A DNA stretch of 11,241 nucleotides, from NCBI GenBank assembly GCA_945875935.1, contig CAMCNE010000072.1, positions 1 to 11,241 on the forward strand, in the 5' to 3' direction. The stretch is from Bordetella parapertussis (lineage in GTDB: Bacteria; Pseudomonadota; Gammaproteobacteria; Burkholderiales; Burkholderiaceae_C). A program made the translations under genes and the position numbers. Below the pieces are notes generated by a model, which saw only the letters and a list, made by a program, of their open reading frames with translations, was not told the origin of the DNA and did no database searches. Positions 1 through 6,016 of the stretch are shown in pieces (positions within the stretch are counted from its first letter, which is position 1; the number at the start of each line of letters is the position of its first letter).

Positions 1-281
1 CCGTTGGTCACCACCACATCGGCGCGCGCCACCCGGCGCACATCGGCCGGCGTGGGCTCGTAGACATGCGCGTCGGCGTTGGGGCCGACCAGCGCGCTGA
101 CCTCGACCGCCGGGCCACCGACCTCGCGCGCCATGTCGGCCAGGATCGAGAAGGTCGCCACCACCTTGAGAACGGGCGCGGCAGCAGGCTCGGAGCTGGC
201 GGCTGCCGCTGCCAGCGCGGGTTGCAGCGCTGTCAGGGCCAGCAGCTGCAGGCTTGCGCGTCGGGATGCATTGAAGTTCAT
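1..281 (-). CDS. znuA: Periplasmic zinc/metal ABC transporter substrate-binding protein, N-terminal part (ZnuA-like)
   Basis: This is the substrate-binding component of a metal ABC importer of the cluster A-I (ZnuA/MntC) family, which captures the metal in the periplasm and hands it to the permease. Only the first 93 codons are in the window; the gene runs off the left edge. Residues 1 to about 26 form a signal peptide with an SRRASLQ stretch, a hydrophobic core and an Ala-rich cleavage region. The mature part opens with the family's first beta strand (LKVVATFSILADMAREVGG) and the DAHVYEPTP motif, whose His72 matches the first metal-ligand histidine of the family. The ATG at 281 lies 2 bp after the permease stop, with AAAGG about 8 bases upstream. 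The linked Zur-like regulator favours zinc, but manganese cannot be excluded. Any histidine-rich loop would lie outside the window. Confidence 0.9.
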   Translation of the reverse strand, partial: MNFNASRRASLQLLALTALQPALAAAAASSEPAAAPVLKVVATFSILADMAREVGGPAVEVSALVGPNADAHVYEPTPADVRRVARADVVVTN

Positions 282-283
282 CG

Positions 284-1159
284 TCAGGCCTTTCGGTGGC
301 TGCGTTGCGAGCGCTGTCGCGCGAGCAGGCTGTCGCGGCTGCCCACCAGCAGCGACAGCACATAAAAGCTGCCGGCCAGCATCACGATGGCCGGGCCCGA
401 TGGCAAATTGGCGTGGTACGACAGCAGCAGCCCGCCCCAGCCGCTGAGCACCGCGATCAGCGAGGCCACGGCCGCCAGGCTCCACACCTCGGCCGCCCAG
501 AAGCGCGCCGCGGTGGCCGGCAGCATCATCAAACCGACCGCCATCAGCGTGCCCAGCGCCTGAAAGCCGCCCACCAAATTGAGCACCAGCAGCATCAGGA
601 ACAGGCCATGCACCCAGGCACCGGCGTGACCCAGGTGGCGCAGAAAACCGGGGTCGAAGCACTCGACCACCAGCGGGCGATAGACCACCGCCAGCAACAG
701 CAGGCTCACGCTGGAGATGCCAGCGATCAGCAGCAGTGACGCATCGTCGACCGCCAGCACGGTGCCAAACAGCACGCGCATCAGGTCGACGCTGCTGCCG
801 CGCATCGAGATGATCATCACCCCGCCAGCCAGCGCGATCAGGTAGAAAGCGGCAAAGCTCGCGTCCTCGCGCTGCGGCGTCAGGCGCGCCACCAGCCCGG
901 CCAGCCCGGCCACCGCGACGGCGGCGACAAAGCCGCCCACGCTCATCGCCCACAGCGAGTAGCCGAACATCACGAAGGCCAGCGCCGCCCCCGGCAGCAG
1001 CGCGTGCGCGATGGCGTCGCCCACCAGGCTCATGCGGCGCAGCACCAGCAGCGTGCCGATGGGGCCGCAGCTCAGCCCCAGCGCGAGGCAGGCGACCAGC
1101 GCGCGGCGCATGAAGCCGAACTCGACGAAGGGCTGGACGAGCAATTCGTGCAGCGTCAT
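284..1159 (-). CDS. znuB: Zinc/metal ABC transporter permease (ZnuB-like)
   Basis: This 291-residue integral inner-membrane protein is the channel-forming subunit of the ABC-3 permease family. It has about eight hydrophobic segments, at roughly residues 18-40, 52-70, 73-92, 101-119, 139-160, 183-211, 223-245 and 255-273. The family motif GDAIAHALLPGAALAF (residues 48-63) and the segment GTLMAVGLMMLPATAAR (residues 203-219) are both clear. The start chosen is the ATG at 1159, which overlaps the ATPase stop as ATGA. The frame stays open upstream to 1282, but that extension is Arg/Ala/Pro-rich and lies inside the ATPase gene, so it is not credible. There is no strong Shine-Dalgarno, which fits translational coupling. 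The length is close to the family's usual 260-300 residues. Zinc is inferred as the substrate from the regulator. Confidence 0.93.
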   Translation of the reverse strand: MTLHELLVQPFVEFGFMRRALVACLALGLSCGPIGTLLVLRRMSLVGDAIAHALLPGAALAFVMFGYSLWAMSVGGFVAAVAVAGLAGLVARLTPQREDASFAAFYLIALAGGVMIISMRGSSVDLMRVLFGTVLAVDDASLLLIAGISSVSLLLLAVVYRPLVVECFDPGFLRHLGHAGAWVHGLFLMLLVLNLVGGFQALGTLMAVGLMMLPATAARFWAAEVWSLAAVASLIAVLSGWGGLLLSYHANLPSGPAIVMLAGSFYVLSLLVGSRDSLLARQRSQRSHRKA

Positions 1160-1953
1160 GACGATCTGGCGGCGGTGGCCGCGCACCAGTCGGCGTTTTC
1201 GTCCCACTGCTCGGCCATCTGCTGGGCGCGGCGCAGGTGCTGCGGCGCCAGCGCCTCGGCGGTCGGCCCGTGGGCCACGCATTCGCGCGCCAGCAGCAGC
1301 GTGCTCGGAAAGTGCTCACGCACCTGCGCCAGGTCGTGCAGCACCGCGATCACCGTGCGGCCTTCGGTGTGCCAGTGCTGCACCAGTCGCATCAGATCGG
1401 CGGTGGTGCGCGTGTCGATGGCGTTGAAGGGCTCGTCGAGCAGGATCACCGGCGCGTTTTGCATCAGCACGCGCGCGAACAGAACCCGCTGGAACTGGCC
1501 CACCGACAACTCCGAGATCAAGCGCGGCTCGAATCCCGCCAGCCCGACGGCGGCCAGCGCGCCGAGTGCCGCATCGCGCTGCGCGGCAGTCGCACCGCGC
1601 AGCCAGCCCAGTTGCGGCCACGCCCCCAGCATCACCACATCGAGCACGCCCAGCGGAAAGCTGCGGTCGATGCCCGACTGCTGCGGCAGGTAACCCAGAG
1701 CCTGGCGCGGCAGCCCGCCGAGCTGCACGCGGCCGGTGCTCGGCTTCACGCGCCCGCTGAGCGCGTCGAGCAGCGAGCTCTTGCCCGCGCCGTTGGGGCC
1801 GACCACTGCGGTGAGCGAGCCGGGCTCGAAGCGGCAAGTCACGTGGTGGACGGCCGGGTGCTGCCGGTAGCTCACCGTCAGGTCTTCAACCGAGATGAGC
1901 GGTGCGGCGGGCGAAATGGCGGCGACCGCCGATGGCGCGAGGGGTGCGTTCAT
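1156..1953 (-). CDS. znuC: Zinc/metal ABC transporter ATP-binding protein (ZnuC-like)
   Basis: This 265-residue cytoplasmic ATPase energises metal import through the adjacent permease. All ABC motifs are present: Walker A GPNGAGKSS (52-60), Q-loop YLPQQ (88-92), signature LSVGQFQR (149-156), Walker B VILLDEP (169-175), D-loop NAID (177-180) and the H-loop histidine in VLHD (H206). The signature has Val where the consensus LSGGQ has Gly. The core begins near residue 19 (PLISVEDLTVSYR), after an Ala/Pro-rich leader, and a short C-terminal tail follows residue 240. The chosen ATG at 1953 overlaps the stop of the histidine-rich gene by 4 bp (ATGA). The frame stays open upstream to 2031, but that part is shadow sequence within the upstream gene. 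Zinc specificity is inferred from the operon. Confidence 0.93.
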   Translation of the reverse strand: MNAPLAPSAVAAISPAAPLISVEDLTVSYRQHPAVHHVTCRFEPGSLTAVVGPNGAGKSSLLDALSGRVKPSTGRVQLGGLPRQALGYLPQQSGIDRSFPLGVLDVVMLGAWPQLGWLRGATAAQRDAALGALAAVGLAGFEPRLISELSVGQFQRVLFARVLMQNAPVILLDEPFNAIDTRTTADLMRLVQHWHTEGRTVIAVLHDLAQVREHFPSTLLLARECVAHGPTAEALAPQHLRRAQQMAEQWDENADWCAATAARSS

Positions 1954-2219
1954 GGCGTGCCTGCCAAGGCCCATGCGACGGCCAGCCACAGGCAGGCCGT
2001 CAGCGCCGCGGCCCCGACCAACCGCCACCACGCCGAACTCATCAACAAGCTGGCCACCGTCGTGGCGGGTTGGGGGGCAGGGCGCGGATGGTGGTGCGGC
2101 GCCGATCCGTGGTCGTGGGCATGGTCGTGCCCGTGCCCGAGCCCGTGCCCGTGCCCGTGCGAATCGTGCGGTTTGTGCGGTTTGTGCGCGTCGTGCAAGT
2201 GGTGTGCGTGATCGCTCAT
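1950..2219 (-). CDS. Small histidine-rich single-pass membrane protein of the zur-znu operon
   Basis: I do not recognise a named family. This 89-residue protein has 18 histidines within its first 44 residues, in patterns such as HKPHKPH and HGHGHGLGHGHDHAHDHG. A Pro-rich linker (45-51) follows, then one hydrophobic helix at about residues 62-86 (WWRLVGAAALTACLWLAVAW) and a very short tail. There is no cleavable signal peptide. The ATG at 2219 overlaps the repressor stop (ATGA), and its own stop overlaps the ATPase start (ATGA), so it is firmly embedded in the operon and very likely translated. The histidine tract could bind zinc, nickel, copper or cobalt. Binding zinc at the membrane next to the importer, as a buffer or relay, is an inference. 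With one helix, topology cannot be settled: the tract could face either side. The many open bases upstream of 2219 belong to the repressor gene. Confidence 0.82.
   Translation of the reverse strand: MSDHAHHLHDAHKPHKPHDSHGHGHGLGHGHDHAHDHGSAPHHHPRPAPQPATTVASLLMSSAWWRLVGAAALTACLWLAVAWALAGTP
2126..2189. repeat. Short in-frame tandem repeats encoding the histidine tract
   Basis: On the plus strand this stretch is built from GTG-containing units: CCCGTG hexamers repeated around 2129-2160, one of them degenerate, then two copies of the 9-mer GTGCGGTTT at about 2167-2184. On the coding (minus) strand these read as CAC-rich dipeptide (Gly-His) and tripeptide (Lys-Pro-His) repeats. All units are multiples of 3 bp, so length changes keep the frame. 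Confidence 0.7.
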
Positions 2220-2671
2220 GCGGTGGCTCCGCTCACGCAAGCCGCGCACAGTCCGCGCAGCGTCAGGTCGTGGTGCTGCACCTGGAAGCCCGCCGGCGCC
2301 AGGTGGTTCATGGGGCCGGGGCAGGCGTGGATGGGGTACACGCGGTCGCACTGCACGCAGTGAAAGTGATGGTGGTGCTGCGGCACGGCGTGCGCGCTGT
2401 GGGCATGCGGCGTGGCCGCGCCGCTGGCGTGGCCGTGGGCTGTCGACTCGCCCGACGGTGCCATCTCGTAGCGCGCCGGCTGACCGGGCAGCTCGACGCG
2501 CACCAGGCGGCCGGCGTCGAGCAGACCCTTGATCTGGCGGTACACCGTCGACAGGTTGAGGCTGGGCACCGCCGGCTTGGCCAAGGCCAGCAGGTCGGGC
2601 GGGCTCAACGCCTGACCGCTTTGGGCGAGCGCGTCGAGCAGCGACTGTCGTTGGCGGGTGTGGCGTTCCAT
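2216..2671 (-). CDS. zur: Fur-family zinc-responsive repressor (Zur-like)
   Basis: This 151-residue DNA-binding metalloregulator probably represses the operon when zinc is plentiful. The N-terminal winged helix covers about residues 5-70, with the recognition-helix signature NLSTVYRQIKGLLDAGRL. The C-terminal dimerisation and metal domain has HHHHFHCVQC (99-108) and a second pair LCAAC (141-145), giving Cys105/108 and Cys142/145 for a structural zinc site. Between the domains, at about residues 72-98, is an Ala/His/Ser-rich insert not typical of compact Fur proteins. The ATG at 2671 is the only sensible start. No clear Shine-Dalgarno precedes it, and the candidate operator begins 8 bp upstream, so the mRNA leader may be very short. 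It heads the operon (zur first, uptake genes after), which supports Zur over Fur, Mur or PerR. Zinc is inferred, not proven. Confidence 0.88.
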   Translation of the reverse strand: MERHTRQRQSLLDALAQSGQALSPPDLLALAKPAVPSLNLSTVYRQIKGLLDAGRLVRVELPGQPARYEMAPSGESTAHGHASGAATPHAHSAHAVPQHHHHFHCVQCDRVYPIHACPGPMNHLAPAGFQVQHHDLTLRGLCAACVSGATA

Positions 2672-2678
2672 GGCGTGA

Positions 2679-2700
2679 TGCTAATGCAATTGCATTGGCA
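2679..2700. promoter_or_regulatory. Candidate Zur operator (near-perfect 22-bp palindrome)
   Basis: The core AATGCAATTGCATT (2683-2696) is a perfect 14-bp palindrome. It extends outward through one mismatched pair to TGC/GCA at both ends, so 10 of 11 base pairs are symmetric. It is AT-rich in a very GC-rich region and sits 8 bp upstream of the repressor start, in the divergent gap between zur and parA. Size, symmetry and location match what is known of Fur/Zur-type operators. That Zur binds here, and that parA is also affected, is inference. Confidence 0.65.
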
Positions 2701-2763
2701 ATAGCCGGGATGCTCTGTCGGCTTTGCGTCGCTGGCCATGGCTAACATCGCCGACTCAATTTC

Positions 2764-2768
2764 AGGAG
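2764..2768 (+). promoter_or_regulatory. Ribosome binding site of the parA-like gene
   Basis: AGGAG lies 6 bases before the ATG at 2775. It decides this start over an in-frame ATG at 2724, which would add 17 unconserved residues ahead of the first beta strand. A possible -10 box TAACAT lies at 2743-2748, without a convincing -35. Confidence 0.75.
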
Positions 2769-2774
2769 ATCGAA

Positions 2775-3398
2775 ATGCCCGTGATCGTGGTCGCCAATCC
2801 CAAGGGCGGTGTCGGCAAGAGCACGCTGTCGACCAATATTGCCGGCTACTTCGCCTCGCAGGGGCATTCGGTGATGCTGGGCGACGTCGATCGCCAGCAG
2901 TCGGCGCGCACCTGGCTGGGTCTGCGGCCCGAGCAGGCGCGCCCGATCAGCAGCTGGGACACCGGTGATGACCTGCGCGTGCGCCCCCCCAAGGGCACCA
3001 CCCACATGGTGCTCGACACCCCCGGCGGGCTGCACGGCAAGCGGCTCGACGAGGTGCTGAAGATCGCCACGCGGGTGATCGTGCCGCTGCAGCCCAGCAT
3101 CTTCGACATCCATGCGACGCATGCGTTTTTGGCTGAACTCACCCAGCACAAACGCGCCGGCAAGTTCGAGGTCGGCCTGGTCGGCATGCGTGCACGCGAA
3201 GGCACCATTTCGGCCGATCAGCTCAAAAGCTTCCTCGAGGGCTCGGCCTTCCCAGTGCTGTCGCACCTGCGCGACACCCAGAACTACATCCACCTGGCCG
3301 CGCAGGGCCTCACGCTGTGGGACGTGGCGCCCCACCGGGTGGAGCGTGATCTGGCGCAGTGGCAGCCCATCACCGACTGGCTGAACACACGCGTCTAG
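2775..3398 (+). CDS. Orphan ParA-family (deviant Walker A) ATPase
   Basis: This 207-residue cytoplasmic P-loop ATPase belongs to the ParA/MinD/Soj superfamily, whose members position DNA or protein cargo through ATP-dependent dimerisation. The deviant Walker A PKGGVGKST (9-17) holds both signature lysines, K10 and K15. The A' motif is GDVDRQQSA (36-44), with Arg where many ParAs have Pro, as in the shorter VirC1-like members. The Walker B is MVLDTPGG (78-85). There is no N-terminal helix-turn-helix, so it is the short type, in the usual 200-220 residue range. No ParB-like gene or parS-like repeat is visible nearby, and genes on both sides have other functions, so the cargo is unknown. It is not the chromosomal parAB locus. 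Start supported by AGGAG. The next gene begins about 100 bp later on the same strand. Confidence 0.88.
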   Translation: MPVIVVANPKGGVGKSTLSTNIAGYFASQGHSVMLGDVDRQQSARTWLGLRPEQARPISSWDTGDDLRVRPPKGTTHMVLDTPGGLHGKRLDEVLKIATRVIVPLQPSIFDIHATHAFLAELTQHKRAGKFEVGLVGMRAREGTISADQLKSFLEGSAFPVLSHLRDTQNYIHLAAQGLTLWDVAPHRVERDLAQWQPITDWLNTRV

Positions 3399-3407
3399 GG
3401 TTTGCCT

Positions 3408-3426
3408 ATCCCCCTTTTAGGGGTAT
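3408..3426. promoter_or_regulatory. Inverted repeat resembling a NarL/LuxR-type operator, upstream of the response regulator
   Basis: The sequence ATCCCCCTTTTAGGGGTAT has arms matching at 7 of 8 positions around a TTT centre. The right arm AGGGGTA is the exact reverse complement of TACCCCT, which fits the NarL-family heptamer consensus TACYYMT. The left arm TCCCCCT differs by one base. The spacing is 3 bp rather than the classical 2. A possible -10 (TAGCAT, 3458-3463) lies downstream, so the repeat would sit near -50, a normal activator position. There is no T-run after the short stem, so a terminator for parA is less likely. Binding by the adjacent regulator is inference. Confidence 0.5.
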
Positions 3427-3494
3427 TCACCGCAGCACTTTCAGCGGTTTTGTCGCCTAGCATGACCCAAGATGTCGGACCTTGGAAGTACCCC

Positions 3495-4220
3495 GTGAAA
3501 GTACTGCTGATCGACGATCACCCGCTGATCCTCTCAGCGCTGAAGACCGCCATCTCAGGGCTGGAAGATGGCGTCAGCGTGGTCGATGTGGCCGACGCCC
3601 AGGCCGCGCGCGATGTGCTGCTGCAAGACAGCGATTTCGATTTGGTGCTGCTCGATTTGCGGCTGGGTGAAGACGATGGCTTTGAGGTGCTGAGCGAGTT
3701 CCGCCTGGCCTACCCTGCCTTGCCCGTGGTGGTGGTGTCGGCCAGTGACCGCACCAGCGACGTGATCCGCTCCATCGACCTGGGCGCCATGGGTTTCGTG
3801 CCCAAACGTTCGTCCAACGACACCTTGTTCGAGGCGCTGCGCATGGTGCTGTGCGGTGGCATCTACGTGCCCCCGATGAATCTGGGTGCCGCGCACGACC
3901 CCAGCGGCAGATTTGGCGTGGGCGAGCCCGCTGCGCAGCGGCTGGCACCCCCGACGAGCGCGGCCATCGCCAAGGCCTCGCCGCTCGAGGCACTCGATCT
4001 CACACCGCGCCAAAACGAGGTGCTCGCGCTGCTGCTGCAGGGCAAGCCCAACAAGCTGATCGCGCGCGATCTCAAGCTGTCGGTCGAGACCGTGAAAGAC
4101 CATGTGGCCGCGGTGCTGCGCGCGCTCAATGTCACCAGCCGAACGCAGGCGGTGCTGGCGCTGAGCGAACTCACGCGCGGTCAAGACAACGGCCCGGGCC
4201 GCCGCAAGACCGACCCATGA
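3495..4220 (+). CDS. NarL/FixJ-type two-component response regulator
   Basis: This 241-residue DNA-binding response regulator is the likely partner of the kinase that follows. The N-terminal receiver (1-120) has the acidic pair DD at 7-8, phospho-acceptor Asp54 in LVLLDLRLG and Lys104 in GFVPKRSS. A linker of about 40 residues, rich in Ala, Pro and Gly, leads to a LuxR-type helix-turn-helix (about 167-225, LTPRQNEVLALLLQG ... LSVETVKDHVAAVLRALNV). I chose the GTG at 3495 because GGAAG lies 6 bases upstream and it gives the canonical start (M)KVLLIDDHPL with the phospho-site at 54. An ATG at 3462 would add 11 residues (252 in total) but has no ribosome site and overlaps a possible -10. The stop overlaps the kinase start as ATGA. 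The signal and target genes cannot be read from the sequence. Confidence 0.92.
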   Translation: MKVLLIDDHPLILSALKTAISGLEDGVSVVDVADAQAARDVLLQDSDFDLVLLDLRLGEDDGFEVLSEFRLAYPALPVVVVSASDRTSDVIRSIDLGAMGFVPKRSSNDTLFEALRMVLCGGIYVPPMNLGAAHDPSGRFGVGEPAAQRLAPPTSAAIAKASPLEALDLTPRQNEVLALLLQGKPNKLIARDLKLSVETVKDHVAAVLRALNVTSRTQAVLALSELTRGQDNGPGRRKTDP

Positions 4221-6016
4221 CCGACCTGGCGGCCACGCGCAGCGACGACGCGTCGCCCAACGTGCCGTCTGATGAGGCCCGCCGCCGCCTTCGGGGCATG
4301 GTGGCCACGCTGGCGGTCAACCTCACGGGATGGACCGCCGTGGCGCTGCTGTTTCGCTCTGAGGTGCCGGCCGCCATGTTGCAGCCTTGGCTGCTGACTT
4401 TCGCGGTCTTGTGGCTGGTGCGACTGACCGCGCTGCTGCTCACATGGCAAATCTCGCCGGCCACGCTTGGCTCGGCCCGCTGGCTGTCGTGGTGGGTCGG
4501 CGCGATGCTGGTCTCGGCCGCCCTGTGGGGCGCGGGCGCATGGCTGTTCTCGCCACACCTTGACAGCACGCAGCAGGAGCTTTTGCTCGTCATTGGCTAC
4601 ACCCTGTGCATTGCAGCGGCTCCGGTGCTGCTCAATCACCCGCGCGCCTTCGCGCTGTTTCCCGTGCTGTATTTCGGGCCGGTCATCGTGCGTATCGCCA
4701 TCAGTGAGCGGGACGACAGCCACGTGCAGACGGCCATCTTGCTTTTTGTGTTCGCATTGACCTTCATGGTGGTGCGTGGATTTAGGCAATCGTTGCTGAG
4801 CAAGTCCGAGCTCCAGCAGCAGTCCGATCGGCTGCTCGAGCAGTTGCGCATCGAAAAAGCCTCAGCCGATGCCGCGCGGCTGGCGGCCGAGGCGGCCAAC
4901 CGGGCCAAGAGCCGCTTCCTGGCCGCCGCCAGCCACGATCTGCGTCAGCCCATGCACGCCATGGGTCTGTTCGCCGGCGCGCTGCGTCAAAAAAAGCTCG
5001 ATGCCGACACCGCGCGCATCGTGGCCAGCATCAACGACTCGGTCGACGCGCTCGAAGAGCAGTTCTCGCAGCTGCTCGATCAGTCGCGCATCGAAAGCGG
5101 CGCGATCGAAGTCCGTGCGCAGTGCTTCGCCGTGAGCGAGCTTTATCGCAAGCTGCGCCTGCGCTTCGAGCCGCTGGCGTTTGAAAAGGGACTCGCCCTG
5201 CGCTTCAGGGGAGGCGCGCATCTGGTGCACACCGATCCGCTGCTGCTCGATCGCATCGTCAACAACCTGGTGTCCAACGCGGTGCGCTACACCCGCGACG
5301 GCACGGTGCTGGTGGGCTGCCGACGGCGCGGCGATCGGCTGCTGCTGCAGGTGTGGGACACCGGTGATGGCATCCATGAGCAAGACCAGACGCGTGTTTT
5401 CAACGAGCCCTATCAGTGGCCCGACATGCGCCTCGAAGACGCCCCACACCGCCAGCGTCAGGGCCTGGGGCTTTCGATCGTCAGGGGCCTGAGCGAGCTC
5501 ATCGGCGCGCCCATCAGCTTGCGTTCGAGCCGCGGCCGCGGCAGCGTGTTCACGCTGGAATTGGCCGCCGGCAACCCCGTCGATGCGTCGCGGGCCGAGT
5601 CCTTGGCCCACGCCGCACCGACGACCACCCTCGGGGCACACACCATCGTGGTGATTGAAGACGACGAGGCCGTTCGCCGCGGGCTCGAGGACCTGCTGCT
5701 CGGCTGGGGCGCCCACGTGCATTCCTTCGACAGCTCGGCCAGCTTCATGAGATGGGCCGTGAGTTCGCACACTGTCACGCCCGACCTGGTGGTGGTCGAC
5801 TACTGGCTGGAGCCAGGTGTCAACGGCGTGGACACGCTGGCGGCTGTGCGTGAACAGTTTGGCGCGGACATCCCGGCCATCCTGGTCAGTGCCACCACGC
5901 TGTCGCCGCAAGAGATCCACAGCCGCGTCGAGCGTGTTCATGTGCTGATCAAGCCGGTTGCGCCCGTCAAGCTGCGAGCGCTGATCACCCACACGATAGG
6001 CCAGCCGGCGCACTGA
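4217..6016 (+). CDS. Hybrid sensor histidine kinase with membrane sensor domain and C-terminal receiver
   Basis: This 599-residue inner-membrane kinase has about six hydrophobic segments between residues 28 and 187 and no large periplasmic loop, so the membrane domain itself probably senses. A coiled-coil-like helix (about 190-228) leads to the HisKA domain, with phospho-acceptor His240 in AASHDLRQPMHAM. The ATPase domain has N-box NNLVSNAVRYT (349-359), G1 DTGDGI (381-386) and G2 QGLGLSIV (415-422). A receiver domain follows (about 476-590), with acidic residues E481, D482 and D483, acceptor Asp528 in VVVDYW and Lys579 in LIKP. There is no Hpt domain in the protein or in neighbouring genes. 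The ATG at 4217 overlaps the regulator stop (ATGA). The frame is open back to 3851, but only as a shadow of the regulator gene. It converges with the SulP gene 13 bp later. The ligand is unknown. Confidence 0.93.
   Translation: MTDLAATRSDDASPNVPSDEARRRLRGMVATLAVNLTGWTAVALLFRSEVPAAMLQPWLLTFAVLWLVRLTALLLTWQISPATLGSARWLSWWVGAMLVSAALWGAGAWLFSPHLDSTQQELLLVIGYTLCIAAAPVLLNHPRAFALFPVLYFGPVIVRIAISERDDSHVQTAILLFVFALTFMVVRGFRQSLLSKSELQQQSDRLLEQLRIEKASADAARLAAEAANRAKSRFLAAASHDLRQPMHAMGLFAGALRQKKLDADTARIVASINDSVDALEEQFSQLLDQSRIESGAIEVRAQCFAVSELYRKLRLRFEPLAFEKGLALRFRGGAHLVHTDPLLLDRIVNNLVSNAVRYTRDGTVLVGCRRRGDRLLLQVWDTGDGIHEQDQTRVFNEPYQWPDMRLEDAPHRQRQGLGLSIVRGLSELIGAPISLRSSRGRGSVFTLELAAGNPVDASRAESLAHAAPTTTLGAHTIVVIEDDEAVRRGLEDLLLGWGAHVHSFDSSASFMRWAVSSHTVTPDLVVVDYWLEPGVNGVDTLAAVREQFGADIPAILVSATTLSPQEIHSRVERVHVLIKPVAPVKLRALITHTIGQPAH

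Noticed and set aside
1237..2211. Open frame of about 324 codons on the plus strand across the ATPase and His-rich genes
   Set aside because: It is a shadow of two overlapping minus-strand genes with clear motifs. Its Cys/Pro repeats simply mirror the His tract.
2735..2742. GCCATGGC palindrome in the zur/parA gap
   Set aside because: Eight bases of GC-rich symmetry are expected by chance at this composition, and nothing links it to a promoter element.
2775..3398. ParA-like gene as part of a chromosomal or plasmid parABS partition locus
   Set aside because: No ParB-like gene, parS-like repeats or replication genes are visible; the surrounding genes look chromosomal.
3408..3426. Intrinsic terminator for the parA-like gene
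   Set aside because: The stem is only 5 continuous pairs with a 3-base loop and no U-tract follows. An operator fits symmetry and position better.
4862..6013. Open frame of about 383 codons on the minus strand opposite the histidine kinase
   Set aside because: It is antisense to well-conserved kinase motifs, with no ribosome site or family resemblance.
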